Part shown: positions 52,744 to 60,355 of the stretch, in pieces
Layout: every line of letters starts with the position of its first letter
Position numbering within the stretch: position 1 is the first letter of the stretch
From: Actinomycetes bacterium
GTDB lineage: Bacteria > Actinomycetota > Thermoleophilia > RBG-16-64-13
Assembly (NCBI GenBank): GCA_024637095.1
Contig: JAGXFV010000018.1
Coordinates: forward strand, 1 to 64,000
Direction of reading: 5' to 3'
DNA length: 64,000 nucleotides
Program-made: the position numbers and the translations under genes
The notes under the pieces: generated by a model
The model's input: only the letters and a program-made list of their open reading frames with translations
What the model was told of the DNA's origin: nothing
Databases searched by the model: none

Positions 52744-53324
52744 TTCTGCGCGGTTTGAGCGATAACCTGCTTGCAGATCACCTTGAGGGTCTCGAACACG
52801 CCCTGTCCGGTGAGCGCACACGCTTCCATGCCCGGCGATTTCGTGTGGTTGAGTAACTCGTCCAGGTCTTCGACCGAGAACACCTCGGACAGGTCGCGCT
52901 TGTTGTACTGGATCATCATGGCCAGCTTCGAGAGATCCTCGCCCTGCTCCTGGAGGTTCTCCCAGAGGTTTAGGTAGCTCTCGACATTCTCGTCCAGACG
53001 GGTGATCTGGCTGTCGGCCACGAAGACCATGCCGTCGACGCCCTGCAGCACCAGTTTGCGGGATGCGTTGTAATAGGACTGACCCGGCACGGTGTAGAGG
53101 TGGAAGCGGGTCTTCATGCCCTTGACGGTGCCCAGGGACAGGGGGAGGAAGTCGAAGTAGAGGGTCCGTTCCTCCTCGGTGGCGATGGAAACCAGCTTAC
53201 CCCGGGCGCTGGGGTTCACCTTCTTGTGGATGTATTGGATGTTGGTGGTCTTGCCGCAAAGACCGCAGCCGTAATAGACGATCTTGTAGTTGATCTCCCT
53301 GGCCGCGAAATTGATTAAGGGCAA
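52740..53324 (-). CDS. mglA: MglA-type Ras-like GTPase
   Basis: LPLINFAAREINYKIVYYGCGLCGKTTNIQYIHKKV; TEEERTLYFDFLPL; YTVPGQSYYNASRKLVLQGVDGMVFVADSQ; QYNKRDL. TTG start after the upstream stop. Confidence 0.93.
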   Translation of the reverse strand: MPLINFAAREINYKIVYYGCGLCGKTTNIQYIHKKVNPSARGKLVSIATEEERTLYFDFLPLSLGTVKGMKTRFHLYTVPGQSYYNASRKLVLQGVDGMVFVADSQITRLDENVESYLNLWENLQEQGEDLSKLAMMIQYNKRDLSEVFSVEDLDELLNHTKSPGMEACALTGQGVFETLKVICKQVIAQTAQN

Positions 53325-53328
53325 CTGG

Positions 53329-53823
53329 TCACTCCACGTCGGCGAACAGATCGTCGATGGCCTCGCCCACAAGGAGCGAGTAGTCGTCGTCGATCGTCAG
53401 TGCGTCCTGTTGCTCGTCATCGGCGGAGTCGAGGATGGGCTTGAGGACCTCGACCGCTCGGTTCGTGTACAACCGCACTTTGCCCACCTGGGTCTCGCGG
53501 CCGAAGGTGATCACCAAGAGAACCTGGTCGGTTACCTGGGAAACGTGCAGGTTGGACTCACGCCCTTCGTGGAACAAGAGAGTGAACTCGCGCTCCTCGA
53601 GAACCGCTGCGAGCTGCTGCGTCGCGGCAAAAGAGCTGGCCGCAAGCGAAGCAAGAGAGAGGGTGTCAGGGTGATGCTCGGACTCAGAGGCGGTGATCGG
53701 CTGTCCGCTGGTGGAAACCAGGGCAATGAAGCGCGATCCGGAAACGTCCCTAAGCTTCTCCAGGATCTCGTCGACCACCTGCATCTGCCGGTCACTGATG
53801 ACCAGTCCCTTTCGCCGCGCCAA
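53329..53823 (-). CDS. Roadblock/LC7-domain protein (MglB-like)
   Basis: MQVVDEILEKLRDVSGSRFIALVSTSGQPITAS...LASLAASSFAATQQLAAVL; immediately upstream of mglA. Confidence 0.87.
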   Translation of the reverse strand: MARRKGLVISDRQMQVVDEILEKLRDVSGSRFIALVSTSGQPITASESEHHPDTLSLASLAASSFAATQQLAAVLEEREFTLLFHEGRESNLHVSQVTDQVLLVITFGRETQVGKVRLYTNRAVEVLKPILDSADDEQQDALTIDDDYSLLVGEAIDDLFADVE

Positions 53824-53938
53824 CGATCCTCCTCGAGCCGAAGATGAGGCTTGATTCGATCGGAGTATAGCAGGGCGGTTTAGTCTTTTCTATGCGGTGG
53901 GACGTTGGTAGAATGCGGCCGCGGCAGGGTCGGCGAGG

Positions 53939-54268
53939 GTGAAAAAGAGGGCGTTGACAGGCGATCTCAGCGATTTTGGGTTGGGAGAAATCCTTCAGGT
54001 GCTGGCTCTTGGCCGGCGCAGCGGCCACCTATTGTTGGAGGGCGACCGTACCCGGGGCCGTTTGGTGATCGCGCAGGGCGAGTTGGTTCATGCCGAGGCG
54101 GATGGGGGGGACCCGGGGGAGCCGGCCTTCTTCGTTCTCATGGAGAATGGGGCCGGGGCTTTCTGTTTCCTTTCTGCAGAGCAGGAGGAGGTGACGGTCT
54201 CAGAGGTCACCATTCAACGCAAGCTGGACAGCTTGCTGGTTCAGGCCACTATGCAGTACGGACAGTAG
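53939..54268 (+). CDS. DUF4388-domain protein
   Basis: LTGDLSDFGLGEILQVLALGRRSGHLLLEGDRTRGRLVIAQGELVHAEADG. Confidence 0.82.
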   Translation: MKKRALTGDLSDFGLGEILQVLALGRRSGHLLLEGDRTRGRLVIAQGELVHAEADGGDPGEPAFFVLMENGAGAFCFLSAEQEEVTVSEVTIQRKLDSLLVQATMQYGQ

Positions 54269-54327
54269 CGGGCGCACGGCCCCTGTTGTAAGATGCCTGA
54301 GGATCAGTGGTAAGAAAGGAGCGGCGG

Positions 54328-54714
54328 GTGAATCCCAAGAACCTGAAGTACCACAAGGAGCACGACTGGGCACGTATCGAGGGTGAGACTGCGGTATTCG
54401 GTGTCACCGACTATGCTCAGGAGCAGCTCGGGGACATCGTCTATGTGGAGCTTCCCGAGGAAGGTACCGAGGTGACGGCGGGGAGTTCCTTCGCCGAGAT
54501 AGAGTCGGTCAAGGCGGTTTCCGATGTCATTGCCCCGCTTAGCGGGACCATCGTGGAGATCAATGAGGAAGTGGTCGACGCGCCGGAGACCATAAATGAG
54601 AGCCCCTACGAAAACGGTTGGCTGGTGAAGGTCAAGGTCAGCGAGCCGGGCGAAGCGGACGATCTGATGAGCTCTGACGAATACGAGGGGATGCTCGCCC
54701 AAGAAGAGGAGTAG
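54328..54714 (+). CDS. gcvH: Glycine cleavage system H protein
   Basis: YHKEHDWARIEGETAVFGVTDYAQEQLGDIVYVELPEEGTEVTAGSSFAEIESVKAVSDVIAPLSG (lipoyl-lysine ESVKA). Confidence 0.96.
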   Translation: MNPKNLKYHKEHDWARIEGETAVFGVTDYAQEQLGDIVYVELPEEGTEVTAGSSFAEIESVKAVSDVIAPLSGTIVEINEEVVDAPETINESPYENGWLVKVKVSEPGEADDLMSSDEYEGMLAQEEE

Positions 54715-54743
54715 ACCGGCGAGCCATCGAGCGGATTGGCGAC

Positions 54744-54781
54744 GAGGAGCGGGCCGTAGCCTGCTCCTCGCGTCTTTTTAT
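54744..54781 (+). terminator. Terminator after gcvH
   Basis: GACGAGGAGC...GCTCCTCG-CGTC hairpin followed by T5. Confidence 0.7.
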
Positions 54782-54833
54782 AGGTTATCGAGCTGAACCT
54801 CGACCTCGACTTTAAGGTTTGGACAAGAGGAGC

Positions 54834-54839
54834 TATACT
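54834..54839 (+). promoter_or_regulatory. Putative -10 element (TATACT), leaderless arrangement
   Basis: TATACT 6 nt upstream of ATG 54846. Confidence 0.5.
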
Positions 54840-54845
54840 AGAGCC

Positions 54846-55133
54846 ATGGACGCGCAAGGCCACACAGACTTCGACCTTCTGGTAAACATTCAGTCCTACG
54901 GCGACGAAGAGTTGAAGCAGCTCTCCGAATCCCTCGAGAAAGACGAGAGGGAGATCTCGAAGCGGCGAAGGCTTATCCATGGGCAGCTCGACATTCTGCG
55001 CGCGGAGATGGTGCGCCGGCTTCGGGACAAGCACCGTTCGGGCGAGCCGCTTTTTGGGGAAGGCGACGTCGATCGCTTGAGTTCGATCCTCAGCTCTCCG
55101 AAACGCGATCCTGCGGACGGCTCGTCGGAGTAG
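54846..55133 (+). CDS. RsiG-like small anti-sigma factor candidate
   Basis: Helical EKDEREISKRRRLIHGQLDILRAE contains E-x3-S-x2-R-x3-H-x3-D (E34,S38,R41,H45,D49), one substitution from the RsiG c-di-GMP motif E-x3-S-x2-R-x3-Q-x3-D. Confidence 0.65.
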   Translation: MDAQGHTDFDLLVNIQSYGDEELKQLSESLEKDEREISKRRRLIHGQLDILRAEMVRRLRDKHRSGEPLFGEGDVDRLSSILSSPKRDPADGSSE

Positions 55134-55175
55134 ACACGGGATGAGGCGGCGACGCCAGGCCAGGGGAGGAATGTC

Positions 55176-55430
55176 GTGGGGGACCTGATAGAACGGATGA
55201 TCAGGGCCATCCATCAGCTCTTTGAGGAATTTGGGGTACACGTCCGGGAGGATCGGGTCCTCCGCTATGTGGCCGGCGAGCTCGACAAGGGCCGTCGGTT
55301 CGATGAGATTCTCGCCGATCCCTATGTGGTGAACAATACCGACGAGCAGGGCCGCAACCGCCTCCTCGAAAAGCCGGAGACCCTGCGCGCGGTGGAAGAG
55401 CAGCTGCTCTCGATGCGGCGCCGTCCTTAG
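55176..55430 (+). CDS. Conserved-looking hypothetical protein (84 aa)
   Basis: GTG start behind GGGGAGG; helical, acidic/basic; between RsiG-like and FHA genes. Confidence 0.65.
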   Translation: MGDLIERMIRAIHQLFEEFGVHVREDRVLRYVAGELDKGRRFDEILADPYVVNNTDEQGRNRLLEKPETLRAVEEQLLSMRRRP

Positions 55431-55458
55431 GCTCTTCGGACACTATTCAGGAGGCCGG

Positions 55459-55923
55459 ATGCGCAACTGTCCCAAGTGTGGCTTCGTCAACAACGACGAG
55501 GCGAACTTCTGCCAGCAGTGCGGAAGCCGCCTGGTAGAGAAGGACCTCTCCGAGACCACGATCACGTACGCTCCCGGCCTCGACGAGGAAGCAGACGAAT
55601 CCACGGCGGCCGAAGCGGTTCACGCCTCACCCGTTCTGGTGATTCGCTCAGGCGGCGGCAGAGAGGGGGAGAAGGCCGTACTCGATACCGAGTTGTTGAC
55701 CATCGGCCGCGATCCCGAGAATCACCTGTTCCTGGACGACGTGACGGTGTCACGGCACCACGCGAGAGTGATCCGCGACGCAGTGGGTTACGTGATCGAG
55801 GACCTCAACAGCCTAAATGGCACCTACGTCAACCGCAAGCGGTTAGAGAGACACCACCTGAGCGACGGTGATGAGTTGCAGATAGGCAAGTTCAAGCTCG
55901 GATTCCTCGAACCGGTGGAGTAG
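55459..55923 (+). CDS. GarA/OdhI-like FHA protein with N-terminal zinc ribbon
   Basis: CPKCGFVNNDEANFCQQCGSRL zinc ribbon; SETTITYAPGL (GarA-type ETT phosphosite); FHA IGRDPENHLFLDDVTVSRHHARV...DLNSLNGTYVNRKRLERHHLSDGDELQIGKFKLGFL. Confidence 0.92.
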   Translation: MRNCPKCGFVNNDEANFCQQCGSRLVEKDLSETTITYAPGLDEEADESTAAEAVHASPVLVIRSGGGREGEKAVLDTELLTIGRDPENHLFLDDVTVSRHHARVIRDAVGYVIEDLNSLNGTYVNRKRLERHHLSDGDELQIGKFKLGFLEPVE

Positions 55924-55926
55924 GGG

Positions 55927-56676
55927 GTGCCCCGCGACTCTGACTCCGGCTCCATTGGGTCTTCGGTGGGCAAGGACCGGAAGGTTCCGGCTGATGACCA
56001 CTACACGATCGGTCGCCTGGTTGGCCTCCTTCAGGAGGAATTCCCGGATCTCAGCATCAGCAAGGTTCGCTATCTGGAAGACCGCCGGCTGATCCAGCCC
56101 GAGCGCACCGAGGGTGGATACCGTCGCTACGGCGGCTCTGACTTGCGCCGGCTACGGACCATCCTGCGCCTGCAAAGGGACGAGTACCTACCCCTCGAGG
56201 TGATCAAAGCGCGGCTGGAGCGGGGAACCGCAGCCACCACGTCGCGTCCACTGGGACCGACCCAGGATTCACGCGAACTCGGCGTCCTGCGGCAGCCCGC
56301 CGAGAGCTTCTCCTGGCATGAGGTCAAAGAGGCGACTGGCGCTGACGACGTCTTCCTTGCACAACTCGCCGATTTCAAATTGATCGCTGCCTCGCCTCGG
56401 ACGTTGGGGGGCGGTCTCCCCGAAACGGACGTCGAGGTCATCCGCATCTGCCAGATTCTGGCGCGTTTTGGGGTGGAGCCTCGGAACCTCCGTCTGCTCA
56501 AATCGTCTGCGGAGCGCGAAGCCGCCTTGCTCGAGCAGGCAGTCACGACCGCATTGCGCTCGCACCACGAGGAGCGCCGCGCGCAAGGTGAGAGGAATCT
56601 GCAGGAGCTCGCCGTCTTGGTCTCTCGCCTGGTCGAACTTCTTCTGTACAAGGAACTGCGGAGGTTGATCGAGTAG
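55927..56676 (+). CDS. MerR-family regulator (FtsR-like)
   Basis: YTIGRLVGLLQEEFPDLSISKVRYLEDRRLIQPERTEGGYRRYGGSDLRRLRTILRLQRDEYLPLEVIK; downstream of the GarA-like gene as in mycobacterial garA-ftsR. Confidence 0.9.
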   Translation: MPRDSDSGSIGSSVGKDRKVPADDHYTIGRLVGLLQEEFPDLSISKVRYLEDRRLIQPERTEGGYRRYGGSDLRRLRTILRLQRDEYLPLEVIKARLERGTAATTSRPLGPTQDSRELGVLRQPAESFSWHEVKEATGADDVFLAQLADFKLIAASPRTLGGGLPETDVEVIRICQILARFGVEPRNLRLLKSSAEREAALLEQAVTTALRSHHEERRAQGERNLQELAVLVSRLVELLLYKELRRLIE

Positions 56677-56775
56677 CGCCCGCCCCGCCTGCTCGCCGAA
56701 CACTCGCAAATCCACGATCAATCAATTCAGCGCCCCAAGGTTTGAGGCGCCGGGAGCATCAACCAGGAGGCACGG

Positions 56776-57306
56776 ATGGACGCCGCGGACGCCTTGGACT
56801 TAAAAAAGTACATTCGGGACATCCCCGACTTTCCCAAAGAAGGGATTCTCTTCCGGGACATCATGCCCCTGCTGCAGGACCCGGTGGCTCTGCGCTACAC
56901 GGTCGACCGGTTGATCGAGTTCGGCACCGCGAAGAAGGTCGACGTGGTTTTGGGGGCAGAGGCGCGAGGTTTCATCCTGGGGGCGGCCCTGGCCTACGGA
57001 CTGGGGGCGGGATTCGTGCCCGCGCGTAAGCCGGGGAAACTCCCGTGGAACGTGGCCCGGGCGGAGTACGAGCTGGAATACGGCACCGACGTGCTGGAGA
57101 TGCACACGGATGCCATAAGGCCCGGGCAGCGGGTAATAATCCATGACGACCTGCTGGCCACCGGGGGCACCGCCAAGGCAAAGGTGGAGTTGGTGGAGCA
57201 GGCCGGGGGGACCGTGGTGGGGCTCGTTTTCGTCGTCGAGTTGGAATTTCTCAAAGGGCGAGACCGGCTTCACGGCTACGACGTGCTCAGTCTGATCCGC
57301 TACTAG
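56776..57306 (+). CDS. apt: Adenine phosphoribosyltransferase
   Basis: [72 protein letters not shown]. Confidence 0.95.
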   Translation: MDAADALDLKKYIRDIPDFPKEGILFRDIMPLLQDPVALRYTVDRLIEFGTAKKVDVVLGAEARGFILGAALAYGLGAGFVPARKPGKLPWNVARAEYELEYGTDVLEMHTDAIRPGQRVIIHDDLLATGGTAKAKVELVEQAGGTVVGLVFVVELEFLKGRDRLHGYDVLSLIRY

Positions 57307-57328
57307 AAACTAGACGAGTCCAACAAAG

Positions 57329-57358
57329 CCGAAAGCCGCCCTTTCGGACGGCTTTCGG
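57329..57358. terminator. Terminator hairpin after apt, also placed to end the minus-strand microtranscript
   Basis: CCGAAAGCCG / CGGCTTTCGG perfect 10-bp inverted repeat. Confidence 0.7.
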
Positions 57359-57376
57359 GTACTGATCTGGCGAATG

Positions 57377-57454
57377 CTACCGGAGGCGCCGCCGGCGGCG
57401 TCTGACGAGTAGCTCGGCGACTAGCGGCTCACGCCACCTCCGGTCCTGTCGCAT
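57377..57454 (-). CDS. Possible Arg-rich 25-aa microprotein (MRQDRRWREPLVAELLVRRRRRRLR) in a small independent transcript
   Basis: Minus-strand promoter-like TTCACA-N16-TACAAT, 16-nt extended SD AGAAAGGAGGTGGTCC (57480-57495), then a short Arg-rich ORF and hairpin. The ATG is 31 nt from the SD, so the reading frame is uncertain. Confidence 0.3.
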   Translation of the reverse strand: MRQDRRWREPLVAELLVRRRRRRLR

Positions 57455-57899
57455 CGCCAACTGGGCAAATTGTCTATCTGGACCACCTCCTTTCTGACGT
57501 TGAAGTGATTGTACACGCTCCTTCGGATTTGTGAAAGCCCTCGGAGAATCTTGTCCGCCCTGGGTGGGTTACGGACTCTTTGGAGTGCGGGCGATCACGC
57601 GAATTCTTTGGCACCCGGGCGCGCTCACGCGAATACCGGACCGAGCGCAAGTAGCCTGTTTCGGGTACTCGGCGGGGCCAGGGAGGGGATGCTTGGAATC
57701 TTGCCGGGGAGTTCGGCCGTCATACTCCGCCGGCGGGGGGACAGGCGATGTCCCTGCCGCCCAAAGGACGGCAACCCACTCACAATCGTTCTACTTGACA
57801 TAACATCTATTATGATGCACAGGGAGCGAGGACCAAGAGAGGGGGACCCATGGCTCGGAGCAGGCAAGTCGGCACCCGGCTCTCGGACGAGCCGACGAT

Positions 57900-58740
57900 T
57901 CAACCGGTGGTGGGTGCCTGCCCCGCGTGGAACAGAAGGTCACGTACATCGATGGGCCGCCCAGGGTCGATCACAACGATCTCCTCGTCCCAAGGCCCGG
58001 TCAGGAGCCGTTCTAGCAGTTTCGTTGAGCCGGCCACGGTTTCATAATCGAGCTCCAGACGCTGCGCCATGGCGCGCATGCGTTCCTGCCATGCCGGCGT
58101 TTCGTAGGCCTTCGTGTCTATTAGGGTCAGCCGCTCATAGCCTTTTAGGTATGCTTCCCGCAGGCGCCGCGCACGTTCTGGTCCGTATTGCGCATCCCAG
58201 GACTCGTAGCTGTCCAGCATAAAGTTATCGTGGGTCAACCACCCCTTCGTCAAATAGAAGGCGTGCGCGTCGCGGACAACTTCTTCTCGGGAGCTGCCCT
58301 GATTTAGGAACAGGTGCACGCAGTCGTCCACCCGGGGAAACACCAACCGGCAGAATCGTGAAGACAGCCCCGCGAGTGAGTATCCACAGAAACCGTAGGC
58401 CAGCAGGATATCTTTGGGAGTCTGCACTGCGACGAGGTCCCTCCGTCGCGCCGCCGCTCCTCTGCCGGGATGGATACCCCCGAGGGTAACTGTGGGCAAT
58501 CTCCTGTCGACGGCCTCATCGATCTGGGTCGATGAGGCCCTGCAGACGCCCTCGAAGGTTCTCCGGAACGTCGTGCAGCCCGCTTTCTATCCAGACCACC
58601 TGCGGTGGCGAAGCCGCCGGTGGCTGCTCGAGATTGCGAGCATCCAGATTCGCCAGGACGTGACGGAGTTCGTCTTCGAAGATCTCGCAGGCCACGACCA
58701 GGGTGGGCGTCCGCGGCTCGAGATGTGCTGTTGGGACCAT
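57900..58740 (-). pseudogene. DUF1638-family protein, frameshifted
   Basis: N-terminal part (58516-58740: VVACEIFEDELRHVL...VVWIESGLHDVPENLRGRLQGLID) and C-terminal part (to 57900: DILLAYGFCGYSLAGL...PRVDDCVHLFL...FYLTKGWL...ETVAGSTKLLERLL) in different frames. Confidence 0.65.
58512..58539. repeat. 11-bp perfect inverted repeat at the DUF1638 frame junction
   Basis: GGCCTCATCGA-TCTGGG-TCGATGAGGCC. Confidence 0.85.
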
Positions 58741-58847
58741 ATTTCTATTCTAGCCCACAGCCGTCGGCGGCCTCGGGTCCCCGGCCGACGCGGTGGTCTT
58801 GCTCGCGGGGTCTATGACGCGCCGCCGCTGTCGTCAAGCCAAGGAAT

Positions 58848-60284
58848 CTAGAAAGTTGCGGTGGCCGGCGACGTAGCGATGGTTGTGGTGGTCGTCGGCG
58901 GCACCTGGGTAGTGGTCGTCGGCGGAGCAAGCGAGGTTGTCGTGGATGGGGACTCCGTGGTGGTGGTCGGAGCGAGCGTGGTCGTGGTCGTCGGCGCGTC
59001 GGAGAGAGCTCTGTAGCGAGTCATCACCATGGCCACGTGAGCCCTCCTGGCAGATAGGTAGGGCTGAAACACGCCCCCGGTGTAGCCGCGCATCAGACCC
59101 AACTCCCTCGCCAGCGCGGCGTCCGCCAGCCCGTATTCGGGTACGTCTACGAAAGGCGGATTACCCGCCACCACAGGGACCGGAGCATACCCTTTGAGAT
59201 TCCGAGCCATTCGGGCGACTATCTGGGCCAACTGCAGGCGCGTGATGCTCTCCCCGGGACGATAGACCGGCTGTCCTGCGGCATCTTCGCTGCCCTGAAC
59301 CAGCCCGTAGGCCACCGCTTCCTGCACGTAATCGTAAGGGTAGGCCGAGATCGCCCCAGAGGTATCGCGTACTGTGGACACATCCGCGAAGTTCACCACG
59401 GCGGGTTCCACCACGGCGGTATGCAGACCGGCCGTCCTGACCGACACTTTAGCGAACTGCGCCCGGGTCATCGGATCGAACGGCCCGAACCAGTCGGCGT
59501 TGTAGCCCGCCAGGATCCCGGCGTCGACCAACCGTAGTATTGCCCGTCCGGCCTCGTCACCCTCAGAGACGTCGAAGAAGCGCCGGTTTCCTTTCAGCAC
59601 CCCGGCGACCGTGGTCAACTCGTAGCCCCGTGCACGCAGGCCGGTAATGATGGCCGGAAGCGCCTCGGCCGTGTGCGGGGCCGACAGGTGCATCAGTACT
59701 ATCGAGCCGTTGCGCGCGTACCGGAGCACATGATCGCGTATGCGGGCCGCGGAGTATCCTCGCCAGTCGTTCGTGTCGACGTCCCAGAGAATCTGGTAGA
59801 GAAAACCCTTCTCCCCAGCGACCTGTGCGACTGTGGCACTGGTCGCGCCGTAAGGCGGACGGAAGAAAGGCACGGTACGCGCCCCCGTCGCCGACCTGTA
59901 TGCGGCCGTACCGCCCCCGATCTCCCTACGCGCAAGGCTGGCGCCGACCGGGACAAGGTTCATATGGCTTCGGGTGTGGTCCCCTACCTCGAAGCCACCG
60001 CGCAGCAAGGCAGAGGTGATCCGCGGATACACGTTGACGTAGGACCCCACCACGAAAATCGTAGCCGGCGTATCGTAGCGCCGGAGCACATCGAGGATGG
60101 CCAGCGTCCGCTGCTCGTATAGGTTGTCGTCGAAAGTCAGGGCAATGCGCGGGCGATCCACAGGACCGCGCGTTACTACCGGGGCCGAAGCCGCATCTGC
60201 CTGGGGTTGCAAATCAAAGAGGCTGTAGAGAAACAGTAGGATCATTATGGCGGTCAGGCCGCGAGCGATCCGAGCAAGCACCAT
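58848..60284 (-). CDS. Polysaccharide deacetylase (NodB) with SLH repeats and Thr/Pro-rich C-terminal tail
   Basis: RIALTFDDNLYEQRTLAILDVLRRYDTPATIFVVGSYV; GDHTRSHMNL; PFFRPPYGATS; SLH-like repeats; TTTTTLAPTTTTESPSTTTSLAPPTTTTQVPPTTTTT tail. Confidence 0.9.
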   Translation of the reverse strand: MVLARIARGLTAIMILLFLYSLFDLQPQADAASAPVVTRGPVDRPRIALTFDDNLYEQRTLAILDVLRRYDTPATIFVVGSYVNVYPRITSALLRGGFEVGDHTRSHMNLVPVGASLARREIGGGTAAYRSATGARTVPFFRPPYGATSATVAQVAGEKGFLYQILWDVDTNDWRGYSAARIRDHVLRYARNGSIVLMHLSAPHTAEALPAIITGLRARGYELTTVAGVLKGNRRFFDVSEGDEAGRAILRLVDAGILAGYNADWFGPFDPMTRAQFAKVSVRTAGLHTAVVEPAVVNFADVSTVRDTSGAISAYPYDYVQEAVAYGLVQGSEDAAGQPVYRPGESITRLQLAQIVARMARNLKGYAPVPVVAGNPPFVDVPEYGLADAALARELGLMRGYTGGVFQPYLSARRAHVAMVMTRYRALSDAPTTTTTLAPTTTTESPSTTTSLAPPTTTTQVPPTTTTTIATSPATATF

Positions 60285-60355
60285 TTCCCTCCCCCACTCT
60301 GAGCCGCCGTATAGTGCATTGACCAGCGCCCGTGAAGTCGGGCTACGCTCTTACC

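Noticed and set aside
57509-58222. 237-aa plus-strand ORF after apt
   Set aside because: Arg/Pro-rich composition, no motifs, overlaps the DUF1638 gene on the other strand.
58870-59000. Repetitive GTGGTGGTCGTCGG-like DNA that could look like a tandem repeat array
   Set aside because: It encodes the Thr/Pro-rich tail of the deacetylase in frame; explained by the protein.
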